This document shows, piece after piece, positions 52,304 through 61,405 of a DNA stretch of 64,000 bases. The first letter of the stretch is position 1; each line of letters begins with the position of its first letter. The notes under the pieces are model-generated. The model did not search any database. It saw only the letters and a program-made list of their open reading frames with translations, and had not been told where the DNA came from. The translations under genes and the position numbers were made by a program. This DNA is from GCA-003244245 sp963823755 (GTDB lineage Bacteria; Actinomycetota; Actinomycetes; Mycobacteriales; Pseudonocardiaceae): assembly GCA_963823755.1 (NCBI GenBank), contig CAWGMP010000002.1, forward strand, positions 62,001 to 126,000, in the 5' to 3' direction.

Positions 52304-54449
52304 GTGACCAAAGAACGCACCACCAGCCCCAGTGTCAACCTGAGTGCCAGCCTGAGCGCCGAACGTGGTGCTGGGCGTGGTGGTTCTAGCGGGCGTGCCG
52401 CGGTGGTGGGGTTCGGGGTGTTCACCGTGGTCCTGGCCGAGTTGGTCGTCGGTGTGGCTGGGTCAGTGGCCGACGGTCGGGGGTTCAACGGGGCCGTGAC
52501 TGACTTCGTGGTGACGAACTCGGCGATGGGTGTGGCGTTCTCGGTGTGTGGTGTGCTGATCGCCTGGCAGCGCCCACGCAACGTGATCGGCTGGCTGCTT
52601 CTCGCAGATGGGTTCGGTCATGCCACGGCCGCGGCGGCGTCGTCGCTGTATCAGGCCGGGCGGCTGGCGGGCTGGCCCGAACCGGTGGCGCGCACGGTCC
52701 TGACCATGTACGTCTACTCCTGGCCGTGGTCGATCGGGTTGTTTCTGCCGCTGGTGCTGCTGGTGTTCCCCGACGGGCACCCGGTCAGCCCCCACTGGCG
52801 ATGGTGGGGCTGGCTCACCATCGCCAGCAGCCCGCTGTTCGTGCTCGACTCCGCCGCCAAACCCGGTGACATCCCGGGTGGGCTCGACCCGTGGCTGGTA
52901 CTACCCCACTACGCCGATCTGGCGCCGCTGTGGAGCGTCGCCGAGGTCGAAGAGCTGGTCATCTTGTTGGTCGCGCTGACCGGGTTGGTGATCCGTTATC
53001 GGCGCGGCGACGAACAACGCCGCCGCCAACTGCTGTGGCTAGCGCTCGCGGTCGGGCTGGTCGTGGCCGTGCTGATCCCGTGGGGGCTGCTCAAGACCGG
53101 CCCTATCCTGATCCTGCTCGCGATCCCACTGATCCCGATCGCGATCACCATCGCGATCCTGCGCCACCAACTACTCGACATCCGCCTCGTGGTCTCCCGC
53201 GCGCTGCTCTACGCGCTGCTCACCGCCGCCGTGATCGGGGTCTACCTCGGGCTCGTCGCGGTGTTCGACCTGGTCCTGCGTAGCCAAGGCGGGTTGGGAA
53301 CCTCGGCAGCCGTGACGATCATCGTGGCGGTGGCGTTCAACCCAGTACGGGTACGCCTACAGCGCGCCGTCGAAAAGGTGATCTACGGCGACCGGGCTGA
53401 CCCGCTACGCGCGGCCTCGCGAGTCGGTGCACAACTCGCCGCCGCCGGACCCGGTCTAGAAGCCGTACCCGCCGCGCTGTGCGCGGCCCTGCGCCTCCCG
53501 TTCGCCGCGCTGCGCGGCCACCACAACGCGGAGACCACCAAGACCACCGATGGCGCAGAGGTCGCCGCGTACGGCGCGCCACCGCAGAGGCTGTACACCC
53601 TCGACCTGGACTACGGCGGGACCCGGATGGGTCAGCTCGTCGTCGGGGCCCGGGCCGGGGAACATCGCCTCGCCCCAGCTGACCGGGCCGTGCTGGAACT
53701 GCTCGCGGTACCCCTTGCGGTCGCCCTGCGTGCGACCGCGCTGTCCGGCGCGGTGCAGCGCTCCCGCGAGCAGATCGTCGCCGCCCGCGAAGAGGAACGC
53801 CGACGGCTGCGCCGCGACCTGCACGACGGGCTCGGCCCCGTCCTGACCGGCATCGCGTTCCAAGCCGACGCCGTGCGCAACTTGTTCACGCACAATCCCA
53901 CCCGCGCCACCGAGCTCCTCGACGCCATGCGCACCGAAACCACCACCGCGATCTCCGACATCCGCCGCTTGGTCTACGGCCTGCGCCCACCCGCCCTCGA
54001 CGAACTCGGCCTGCTCGCCACCCTGCACCGCGAAGCCGAACGACTCGCCCCCCTGACCGTGGACATCGACGCCACCGACCCACTACCCCTACTGAGCGCC
54101 GCGGTTGAGGTCGCCGCCTACCGCATCGCCACCGAAGCCATGACCAACGTCGCCCGCCACGCCCACGCCACCCAAATCTGCTTGGTCCTGCGTTGCGACA
54201 CCGACCTGCATTTGGAAATCACCGACAACGGCCACACCAGCACCCACAACAGCAGCACCAACGGCACGAGCGGTGGAGGCGGCGATGATAATGCCCGGAC
54301 ATGGCAGGTCGGTGTCGGGCTCACCTCAATGACCGAACGGGCCGCCGAACTCGGCGGAATCCTGCACCGCCGGCCCCACCACCGACGGCGGCTGGGTCGT
54401 CAAAGCCACCCTGCCACTGCCAGCCACCAACACGGTAGTCGCGTCGTGA
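52304..54449 (+). CDS. Sensor histidine kinase (NarL/DesK-like HisKA_3)
   Basis: Membrane sensor with about eight helices (e.g. LWLALAVGLVVAVLIPWGLL, ALLYALLTAAVIGVYLGLVA), a GAF-like linker, the HisKA_3 phosphoacceptor box RRRLRRDLHDGLGPVLTG with His507 (from GTG 52304), and an ATPase domain (EAMTNVARHAHATQ, GVGLTSMTERAAELGG). The natural end, CTAGPTTDGGWVVKATLPLP to TGA 54449, is one frame away: an extra A near 54359 shifts the encoded frame, which then runs without a stop into the response regulator gene to 55093. The native stop overlaps the regulator start (GTGA). The start is uncertain (weak ribosome site). Confidence 0.75.
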
Positions 54450-55093
54450 CCGGCGAGCTGCGAGTGGTAGTGGCCGATGACCACCCCATCGTGCGCGACG
54501 GACTGTCCGCATTGCTGGGATCAGTACCCGGAATCACCGTCATCGAGACCGCCACCAACGGCCGCGAAGCCGTCCGCGCCGCCGTCACCACCACCCCCGA
54601 CGTCCTAGTCCTGGACATCCAAATGCCCGACGTCAACGGCATCAGCGCCGCCGCCGAAATCACCCGAGCCGCCCCCGGGGTCGCGGTGCTCATGCTCACC
54701 ATGCTCGACGACGACGACTCAGTCTTCGCCGCCATGCGCGCCGGCGCACGCGGCTACCTACTCAAAGGAGCCACGCAAGACGAAATCGTCCGCGCCATCC
54801 ACGCCGTCGCCGCCGGCCAAGCCATCTTCAGCCCCGCCATCGCCAGCCGTGTACTGACCTACCTCACCAACCCACCCCGAGGCGCCGACCCCTTCCCCAA
54901 ACTCACCCCCCGCGAACGAGACGTCCTCAACCTGCTCGCCGCCGGCCTACCCAACGCCACCATCGGCACCCAACTCGGCCTCGCCCCCAAAACCATTAGC
55001 AACCACACCTCAGCCATCTTCACCAAACTCCGCGTCGCCGGGCGAGCCGAAGCCATCATCCACGCCCGCAAAGCAGGACTAGGCAACCCCTAA
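54446..55093 (+). CDS. NarL/LuxR-family response regulator
   Basis: Receiver with VVVADDHPIVRDGLSALLG and phosphoacceptor Asp57 in VLVLDIQMPDVNG, then a C-terminal LuxR HTH: LTPRERDVLNLLAAGLPN and LGLAPKTISNHTSAIFTKL. GTG 54446 overlaps the kinase stop. Partner of the adjacent kinase; targets unknown. In the literal sequence it is read in the same frame as the shifted kinase, producing an apparent 930-aa fusion. Confidence 0.88.
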   Translation: MTGELRVVVADDHPIVRDGLSALLGSVPGITVIETATNGREAVRAAVTTTPDVLVLDIQMPDVNGISAAAEITRAAPGVAVLMLTMLDDDDSVFAAMRAGARGYLLKGATQDEIVRAIHAVAAGQAIFSPAIASRVLTYLTNPPRGADPFPKLTPRERDVLNLLAAGLPNATIGTQLGLAPKTISNHTSAIFTKLRVAGRAEAIIHARKAGLGNP

Positions 55094-55186
55094 ACAACCC
55101 ACGCTCCTCCCGACGCACGAAACTCAAATCGAAACTTTGGCGTGGGTCTGTCATCAAGTTAACGGTGTACTGGATCTTATTGGGTG

Positions 55187-55315
55187 TTACTTGCGTGCGG
55201 CGGACAGGCGTCCGTCGAAGGTGATCTCGACGGCGTTGAGGGCGGCTTTCCAGCGGTTGGACCAGCGTTGCTGTCCCGTGCCGGTGGGGTCCAGGCTCAT
55301 GATCGCGAGGTAGGA
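55187..55315 (-). pseudogene. IS256-family transposase C-terminal scrap
   Basis: YLAIMSLDPTGTGQQRWSNR then KAALNAVEITFDGRLSAARK and stop, the usual IS256 ending. Cut at the left end of a 170-bp inverted-repeat element. Confidence 0.6.
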
Positions 55316-55485
55316 GTGTCGTTAAGGAACGTGTCACCAAGTGCCATTGACGGCATCTGCGCAGCTCAGCGCGGTAACTGCTGACTGTTGTGATGTGCTC
55401 TGACGGCTCCACGAGATCACTAGCTAGACCGATGAACAGCAAAAACGTCACGGTTGGCACTTGGTGATACGTTCCTTAACGACAC
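55316..55485. mobile_element. 170-bp MITE with 31-bp terminal inverted repeats
   Basis: Left arm starts GTGTCGTTAAGGAACGTGTC; the right arm is its inverse ending GTTCCTTAACGACAC. 30 of 31 positions match. No coding capacity. It separates the IS256 scrap from a STAND gene fragment. Confidence 0.7.
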
Positions 55486-55664
55486 CCCAGCACGGCCCGC
55501 AGCGCGATGAGCAGCTCATCCCGTCCGGTGAACACCGGGCTGCGGGCGGGCACGTTCCACACCCGCCCCGGCGCATCGTCCGACCGGGCCTGCGACAAAT
55601 CCCGCAACGCCGCAAACAGCGCCTCGCTGAGCTCCTCCGGTGTCGTGACCGTCGCTGTGGTCAC
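55486..55664 (-). pseudogene. STAND/NB-ARC protein fragment
   Basis: TPEELSEALFAALRDLSQ then VWNVPARSPVFTGRDELL and ALRAVLG, the linker and the FTGR motif just before the P-loop of NB-ARC-type STAND proteins. Cut at the MITE; the P-loop itself and all downstream domains are missing. Confidence 0.55.
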
Positions 55665-55683
55665 CCCGCTCTCGCTCAGCCGG

Positions 55684-56025
55684 GCCCACCCACCGCCCGG
55701 CGACCTTCACATACGTCTCATCCACACACCAGCGACCTCCCGGGACATGCCAGCAGAGACGTGCCACATCGATCAGCAGCGGAGTGAACCGCTGCACCCA
55801 CCGGAACACGCTCACGTGGTCAACATCGATGCCCCGCTCCGCCAGCAGCTCCTCCACGTCACGGTAGGACAACCCGTAACGCAGATACCACCGAACCGCC
55901 ACCAGGATCACCTCCGGCGGGAACCGGAACCCAGCGAAGCCAGACCTCGGTGTGGACACTCGGGCAGGGCAAGGACGCATAGCCCAGCCTGTCCGCTCGC
56001 GATGATCCGCCGACGCAACAGTGCC
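55684..56025 (-). pseudogene. IS6-family transposase, N-terminal half
   Basis: Includes the IS6 terminal repeat (GGCACTGTTGCGTCGG on the minus strand, to 56025) and GFRFPPEVILVAVRWYL, SYRDVEELLAERGI and CVDETYVKVAGRW. It stops after the first catalytic Asp region. Confidence 0.7.
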
Positions 56026-56302
56026 TCCTACCGTGACGTGGAGGGGCTGCTGGCGGAGCGGGGCATCGCTGTCGACCACGTGACGGTCTTTCGGTGGGTG
56101 CAGCGCTTCACACCGTTGTTGATCGACGCGGCACGACCGTGCCGACATGTGCCAGGTGATCGCTGGTTCGTGGACGAGACCTACGTCAAGGTGGCTGGGC
56201 GGTGGGTCTATCTGTATCGGGCGATCGACCAGTTCGGCAGATTATTGACGTGTTGGTCTCTCAGAAGCGGGACATGGCGGCCACCCGCCGATTCGTCACC
56301 CG
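56026..56302 (+). pseudogene. IS6-family transposase, internal part
   Basis: Starts abruptly at SYRDVEGLLAERGIAVDHV and continues to FVDETYVKVAGRWVYLYRA, then a one-base shift near 56240 to IIDVLVSQKRDMAATRRF. Opposite orientation to, and directly abutting, the other IS6 half, so the two form a large imperfect palindrome. Confidence 0.7.
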
Positions 56303-56515
56303 TGTCGTCGCTGGCGGAGGCCAGTGGTCGGGTCCCGATCCGCACCGCGCCACCGATGTCAGCGGAGGCCAGCCAAGACCCGTCCGGGGCTACTACCAAC
56401 GCCGAGACCCCGCGAGTGTGGCCGGCGAGGGTGTGGCGGATGGTGCCGGTGGTCGGGTCCCAGACCCGCACCTCCCCATCGGCGAGCATGTAGCCGCTGA
56501 CGGAGGCCAGGCGGT
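56303..56515 (-). pseudogene. WD40-repeat fragment
   Basis: RLASVSGYMLADGEVRVWDP, then TIRHTLAGHTRGVSAL and APDGSWLASADIGGAVRI: about one and a half WD40 blades of a different gene from the TIR protein. Truncated on both sides by IS6 and repeat copy I. Confidence 0.6.
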
Positions 56516-56613
56516 TGGGCTTGAGTGTGTCATTTTGATCTTTCTTCATGGTTGGTCAACGCCTGACATGAACGTCCAGGTCAGGACATGTGACGGACTT
56601 TGGGCACCCTACA
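56516..56613 (+). repeat. Dispersed element, right-end fragment (copy I)
   Basis: GGGCTTGAGTGTGTCATTTT to GGGCACCCTACA; cuts the 3' end of the small gene at 56614. Confidence 0.65.
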
Positions 56614-57078
56614 CGCGTGCACGCCGGGCACCGTGAGCGTTGCGGCGCGGTCAGGCTCGCCGTGAGGACCTGCGCACCGCAGACCGCGAGATAGCGGCCC
56701 GCGTGGCGATGGGCCGCCACGGACTCGTCGGTGATCAGGTGTTCCATGCTGGTTCGGGCGTCCACGATCCGGATCGGCCGATGCTGGTGCGCGGTGGGCA
56801 TCGGGCGGTGCGTGGCGCCGCGCCGGTGACGGCCTTCGTTCCGGTGACGGCGCACATGCCGACTCACTGGGCACGCCCAGGATCTTCTCGGCCAAGGCGA
56901 TCATCTCAGCCTTGGGCAGCCGCACTCCGGGCGCGCCCAGGCCGTGGATCACCCACGAACCGTCCGCCTCGTGGATCACCAACAGCGTGCAATCACTGCG
57001 GTCGTCGGTACGGCGGCCTTGCGCGTGCAGCCGGCTGTGCTCGCGTTGCGAGTGCAGCGTCTCGGGTACGTCGTTCAC
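56581..57078 (-). CDS. Conserved hypothetical protein (disturbed 3' end)
   Basis: GTG 57078: NDVPETLHSQREHSRLHA then CTLLVIHEADGSWVIHGLG, PGVRLPKAEMIALAEKILG. The first ~70 residues look like a real small protein; after ILGVP the frame overlaps the next gene and is proline/arginine-rich, so a stop has probably been lost by a small indel near 56870. It lies just downstream of, and is probably co-transcribed with, the XRE regulator. Confidence 0.5.
   Translation of the reverse strand: MNDVPETLHSQREHSRLHAQGRRTDDRSDCTLLVIHEADGSWVIHGLGAPGVRLPKAEMIALAEKILGVPSESACAPSPERRPSPARRHAPPDAHRAPASADPDRGRPNQHGTPDHRRVRGGPSPRGPLSRGLRCAGPHGEPDRAATLTVPGVHACRVPKVRHMS
56614..56801 (-). pseudogene. Conserved hypothetical protein, 3' truncated
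   Basis: ATG 56801: MPTAHQHRPIRIVDARTSME, then HRHAGRYLAVCGAQVLTAS and a Cys-X2-Cys end (RCPACTR), a small actinomycete family often downstream of XRE/TPR regulators. The last residues are replaced by repeat copy I. Confidence 0.55.
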
Positions 57079-57142
57079 GATGACGACCGTGAACGATCAC
57101 CAGCGACGGGAGTCCAGCAAAGTGGACGCCACCCCGAATGGG

Positions 57143-58348
57143 CTACACCGGAAGACCGGCTCGGTAGGCCATCCCCCGTAGCTCCAGGCCGACGGCATTC
57201 CGGCGGGACCGGGTGAGCAGCGCGCCGAGTACCTCTCGGGTGAACGGGTTTCGCTGGACGCGGATGGGGAACAACCGCTCGGCATGGCGCAATGCCATCA
57301 CCGCGTCGTCGCCCCGCCGACGCACCCGGGCCAACGCGCGGCCGTAGTCCATCCAGTACTGGGACTGGCGGGTCTTGAACGGGTGCCGCTCGGGTTGGAT
57401 GGTCTGGGCGATGCTCACTGCCCGATCCGGTTCGCCTGTTTCCAGTGCCAGCGCCATCTCCCAGAGGCCGACGTTGGTCGGTCCGAACCCGAATCCAAGG
57501 CGGTCGCGGTCGTCGTCGGGTTCCCCGAACTGACGAGCGAGTTGCTTCGCGGCATGCATTGGCGCGGCAATGTCCCCGGGGCGCTTGTCGGCTGCCGCGA
57601 TCAGTGACCGCGTCATGGTCACCATCCCGATCATGCCCGCCGTGTCGGCATTAGTGGGGGGCAGCGTCAGCGAGGACAGCTCGGCCTCAGCCAGGCCGAA
57701 GGCACCCGAGGCAAGCAGCGCGTTTGCTGAGCCGAACGCGGCTACCCCGAGCGAGGTCGAATCACCGAGGCGTTCGGCGAGGTCCTGAGCCAGCGCAGCA
57801 GCCTGCCACCGGAGATCGACCGAAGCGCCCGAGTCCCGTAGCCACATCAGGGTTACGTGCACGTGTACGCCCACCGCCAGCTCCACCAGCGCCTTCACCT
57901 CGTGGCCCGCGGCGATACTGGAGTGAATGTCGGCGATCAGACCCGGTAGTTGCTCACCGACAGCACCGAACCCACACCGGCGCCGAGTTTCGCGGATCTG
58001 CTGGACCCTGCGTTCCAGCACATCGAGTGGTATCGGCGAGCAACGGTGCCGGCCTCGGCTGGCTGCGATCAATGCGAGGCGGACCGACTCGATGGCACTG
58101 TCGGTATGCCCGTCGCCAGGCGCCGGTACCGGCAGCCTAACCAGCTCCGAGGGTGAAATTTGCAGCGCGTTGGCTAGGGCCACGATGTCCGAGCGACTAT
58201 CGAGCGCGATCTCCCCGCGCTCGATCTGCGACAGCTTCGACTTGCTCATCCCGGCCAGCCCGGCGATCACCCGCAACGACTTGCGCCGATAATTGCGGAT
58301 CTGCCGCAGCCGACGGCCGATCGTCCGCGCGTCATCGTCAACGTCCAC
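57143..58348 (-). CDS. XRE-family regulator with TPR-like C-terminus
   Basis: A 401-residue regulator: XRE helix-turn-helix at residues ~9-70 (IGRRLRQIRNYRRKSLRVIA, MSKSKLSQIERGEIALDSRS) followed by a long helical domain (LAERLGDSTSLGVAAFGSAN, RALARVRRRGDDAVMALRHA) like the TPR sensor domains common in mycelial actinomycetes, where such proteins tune development or antibiotic genes. Start ATG 58348. The two small genes downstream on the same strand (57078, 56801) form the usual local group; the last is cut by a repeat. Confidence 0.8.
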   Translation of the reverse strand: MDVDDDARTIGRRLRQIRNYRRKSLRVIAGLAGMSKSKLSQIERGEIALDSRSDIVALANALQISPSELVRLPVPAPGDGHTDSAIESVRLALIAASRGRHRCSPIPLDVLERRVQQIRETRRRCGFGAVGEQLPGLIADIHSSIAAGHEVKALVELAVGVHVHVTLMWLRDSGASVDLRWQAAALAQDLAERLGDSTSLGVAAFGSANALLASGAFGLAEAELSSLTLPPTNADTAGMIGMVTMTRSLIAAADKRPGDIAAPMHAAKQLARQFGEPDDDRDRLGFGFGPTNVGLWEMALALETGEPDRAVSIAQTIQPERHPFKTRQSQYWMDYGRALARVRRRGDDAVMALRHAERLFPIRVQRNPFTREVLGALLTRSRRNAVGLELRGMAYRAGLPV

Positions 58349-58574
58349 GAAAACCCACCCCTGTCCTTCACCCGGGAATCCCTCCTCACCGATGCCCCAG
58401 GGAGCGACCCCGGGGCGGACCTCGGTGAAGGAGGTGACGCAAGGCTACGCGCGTGGTGGTGAACGGCGCCTGGTGGTCGCGCGCCGGGGTGTCGCTGTCC
58501 AAACCGGTCGGGTACTCGGTGAGGCGACCTGGGGAAGCGTGTTCACCGATCGCAGGGAAACCGCAGGTCGGGAG
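58349..58574. other. Intergenic, no gene seen
   Basis: Upstream of the XRE gene; a 63-codon plus-strand frame (58453-58644) is not convincing. Confidence 0.35.
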
Positions 58575-58870
58575 CCATTTTTGCAAGATCATCGATAGTG
58601 GGCAAAACGGACACTTCAGCTACCGGGTTCTACTGGGTATGTAGTACCCACACGGCGTCGGCATCCAGCATCGGCGTCCGGGTACTCCGTGCTCATCAGT
58701 TCGTGTCGCGCCGTTAGATCATTTCGTCACAGCGTTCGTGGTCGAGGGTCTCCGCAAACACCCTGGCTTCGGGGCTATCCCTGGGTATGCCCGTGCTGGC
58801 ACCATCATCGGCATGCGGGTCCTCGGCGTCGACGCCTACAGGAAAGCCAAAGGATGGATCGGCATCGAGC
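58575..58870 (+). repeat. Duplicated block, copy 1
   Basis: Two stretches, TTTTGCAAGATCATCGATAG (from ~58577) and TATGCCCGTGCTGGCACCAT with the DUF429 start (to 58870), recur in the same order at 61226-61270 and 61455-61580. Confidence 0.6.
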
Positions 58871-59559
58871 TAGACCGCGGTACGTTCGTCGACGCGCATA
58901 TCGCGGACCGCTTGACCGAACTGCTATCCGCCGTCAACGGCATCCAGGCGGTGGGCATCGACATGCCGCTGGGGCTGGTCGAGACCGGCCGGCGCCAGGC
59001 GGATCTCGACGCGCGAGACTTCGTGGACAAACGCCGCAATAGCGTCTTCCTGATGCCGCTGCGAGCGGTCTGGAAGCAGGAGGACAACACCTGGTACGAC
59101 GATCCTTGGAAGGATGCCAACCGACGGTGCCGGGGGCTGACCCGGGATGAGCTGCCCCCCGACGGGTACGGGCTGCCCCCTATGACGTGGGGACTGCGCG
59201 TCAAGCTCCGCGAGGCGAACGAGTGTGACACCAAGAAGTACCCGCTGCACGAGGTTCACCCCGAGGTGTCCTTCGCCGCCATGAACGGCAAGCCACTGGA
59301 ACACCGCAAGATCAGTTGGACGGGGCACATCATTCGCCGGGCACTCCTCACCAAGCACGGCATTCACCTACCCGACCAACTCGGTAAAGCCGGCAACGCC
59401 CGCCTCGACGACGTACTCGACGCAGCCGCCGCAGCGTGGAGCGCCCACCGCATCGCCACCGGCCACGCGAGCCGACTGCCCACCGAACCGCCGTCCGGCC
59501 CGGGGCTTACTAAGGGGATCGAAAGTAGCTGGACCGGCCAGTGGGGTTACTTGATGTAG
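58813..59559 (+). CDS. DUF429-domain protein, C-terminus altered by IS630
   Basis: ATG 58813: MRVLGVDAYRKAKGWIGIEL, with an RNase H-like first strand, then GIDMPLGLVETGRRQADLDA, RRNSVFLMPLRAVW, YPLHEVHPEVSFAAMNG and LDDVLDAAAAAWSAHRIATG. DUF429 proteins are predicted nucleases of unknown role. The last encoded residues (TKGIESSWTGQWGYLM) come from the IS630 left end. Joining across the IS restores GPGLISIQY and stop at 60646. The change affects only the extreme tail, so the protein may still fold. Confidence 0.75.
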   Translation: MRVLGVDAYRKAKGWIGIELDRGTFVDAHIADRLTELLSAVNGIQAVGIDMPLGLVETGRRQADLDARDFVDKRRNSVFLMPLRAVWKQEDNTWYDDPWKDANRRCRGLTRDELPPDGYGLPPMTWGLRVKLREANECDTKKYPLHEVHPEVSFAAMNGKPLEHRKISWTGHIIRRALLTKHGIHLPDQLGKAGNARLDDVLDAAAAAWSAHRIATGHASRLPTEPPSGPGLTKGIESSWTGQWGYLM

Positions 59560-60627
59560 CTAAGGCATGGATCCTTGAAGAACGCGCGAACAAGCTCGGG
59601 TAAGCGTTGGAGGCGTAGGAGTGCGGATTCGGCTTTGTCGCGCAGGTCGTCGAAGGACGTGATGGCGGCCTTGCCGACCCGGTCATGTTTGACGTTCTTC
59701 CAGACTCATTCATCGGGATTGAGTTCGGGCGAGTAGGGTGGGAGGAAGAACAGGCGGAGCTTGCCTTTGGTTGAGGCGGCGAACTCTTTGACTGCGCGGG
59801 AGCGGTGGACGGGGTGTCCGTCGATGACGAGGAAGACGATACCGCCGTCATCATGGAGCAGGTCGCGGCAGTAGGCGATGAACACATCGGCGTTCATCTT
59901 TCCCGTGAAGGTCGTGAAGTGCATCGCCCCTTTGGCGGTGACCGCGGAGATCATGTTGATCGAGTGTCGGGCGCCGGTGGTCGCCACGATCGGTGTCTGT
60001 CCGACCGGCGCCCACGTGGTGCCGGAGTGGTAGTCAGAGCGGACGCCGGCCTCATCGGCGAAGTACACAGTGGCGCCGACCTGAGCGGCTTCGTCTCGGA
60101 TGGCGGGGTACTCCTCAGTACGCCAGCGCTCCACCCGCTCGGGATCCTGCTGGGTGGCCCGGTGCAGCGGGCGCTGTGGTGACATCCCGAGTCCTCGTAG
60201 GATCCGTCCCACCGAGCCGACCGAGAGCTCGACGCCGAACCGCTGAGCAATGACCTGCCTCACCAGATCGCGGGTCCATAACGCAAAGTCCAGCTGATAC
60301 TGCGCTGGGTTCGAACCGGCGATCATCGTGAACAGCATTCTCATCTGCGCTCGGGTCAGTTTCGGTGGACGCCCCGGAACGGGCTTGGCGCGCAAGGCCT
60401 CTGCGCCACCCTTTCGGTACGCCGCGATCCACCCGAAAACCGTCGATCGATTGAAACCGAGACTGGCCGCGACATCCTCCGCTCGCGCACCGTTCTCGAT
60501 CTGTTCGCACGCTCGAATCCTGATCGCTTCCAGTGTAGCGTGATCGAGCTTTCGGCCATCGTTATCCCGCATAGGGTAATTAAACCAAAAGTAGGCCGCC
60601 AAGTCTACCTACTTGCGATCTCCTTAG
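59510..60627 (-). mobile_element. IS630-family element (1,118 bp)
   Basis: Terminal repeats CTAAGGGGATCGAAAGTAG and (inverse) CTAAGGAGATCGCAAGTAG, 17 of 19 matching, flanked by the TA duplication (59508-59509 and 60628-60629) typical of IS630/mariner. Inserted in the last codons of the DUF429 gene. Confidence 0.85.
59547..60572 (-). pseudogene. IS630-family transposase with one nonsense codon
   Basis: Start ATG 60572 (MRDNDGRKLDHATLEAIRIR); paired HTH domains (AEDVAASLGFNRSTVFGWI, VELSVGSVGRILRGLG), then the DDE core: Asp in VYFADEAGVRSDY, Asp in VFLVIDGHPVHRSR, Glu in YSPELNPDE. Where the family reads DEWVWKN this copy has TGA (59706-59708) for Trp, after which VWKNVKHDRVGKAAI and the normal end follow in frame. 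The frame is otherwise clean, so the lesion is recent or the codon is misread in sequencing. Confidence 0.85.
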
Positions 60628-60825
60628 TATCAGCATCCAGTACTAACCGATCACGAATTGTTCGACCCCGGTCATCGAACGGCCACCGGTTCCAGCGCGC
60701 GGAGCAGATCCGCCGAGCCCCGAGTGTGAACCACGGCTGCGGACGCGGCGTAGTCCCCGGTACTGCGAGGCTGGACACCGTCACCGGGGCCTAAGGGACG
60801 CGTACGGCTCGCCGATGGGTATTAC
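60628..60825. other. Intergenic; displaced end of DUF429
   Basis: The first bases (to 60646) are the original last codons and stop of the DUF429 gene. Confidence 0.5.
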
Positions 60826-61191
60826 GTGAACAGCAATGCTGACGGCCAGCCATCTCCCGACACTCTCGTATGGGTTCGGCGCCACTGGAATGGCGACGAC
60901 GAAGCGCAGTACCGCCTGCGCGATCTTCACGGTGCTCACTGGAGCCAGGAATCCGGCGGGAACGTGTACGGCTTCGCGAGGCGGTCACCCCGCCTGATGA
61001 TCCACGGTTATGTGTACTGCGATCAGGCGGTTGCCGGGGAACTCGCGCACTCTTGCCGTCACGGCCCGCCCCCGCACAAGGTCAAGGTGTGCGTCGTCGC
61101 CCGCGACAACGGTGGTAGCCGCTCGGCGCTGATGCGGCATCTCAAGGCGACTGCAGACCAGAACGACCGTTTTCGTGACCTACGGAAATGA
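60826..61191 (+). CDS. Hypothetical protein (121 aa)
   Basis: Not recognised. GTG 60826 (MNSNADGQPSPDTLVWVRRH); contains RHWNGDDEAQYRLRDLHG, a YGFARRSPRLMIHGYVYC stretch and a basic C-terminal part (PPPHKVKVCVVARDNGG). No membrane segment. The ribosome site is weak. It lies between the IS630-disrupted DUF429 gene and the DUF397 relic. Confidence 0.5.
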   Translation: MNSNADGQPSPDTLVWVRRHWNGDDEAQYRLRDLHGAHWSQESGGNVYGFARRSPRLMIHGYVYCDQAVAGELAHSCRHGPPPHKVKVCVVARDNGGSRSALMRHLKATADQNDRFRDLRK

Positions 61192-61225
61192 AGATCCCGC
61201 TCGCAGGATCACCGCTGCTCAGAGC

Positions 61226-61405
61226 CACTATTTTGCAAGATCACCGGTAGTGGGCAGATCGGACACCCGGTGGTTTAGCTGTTCGGCCGAGGCCCCGCAC
61301 CGTGCGGGACTCCAAGGATGCGCACGGCACGGCCCTGGTGTTCACCGCGACCGAGTGGGCCGCGTTCACCACCGGGTGCAGTCCGGCGAATTCGACCGAC
61401 CGAAA
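61226..61405 (+). pseudogene. DUF397 protein remnant
   Basis: VRDSKDAHGTALVFTATEWA then, after a shift, VQSGEFDRP matches the C-terminal half of DUF397 proteins, small partners of XRE/DUF5753 regulators. The N-terminal half is present only as a degraded SGQIGHPVV-like stretch with a stop. Confidence 0.6.

Noticed and set aside
60300..60330. GTTCGAACC-like word suggesting a tRNA T-arm
   Set aside because: Inside the IS630 transposase with no cloverleaf around it; no tRNA was found in the window.
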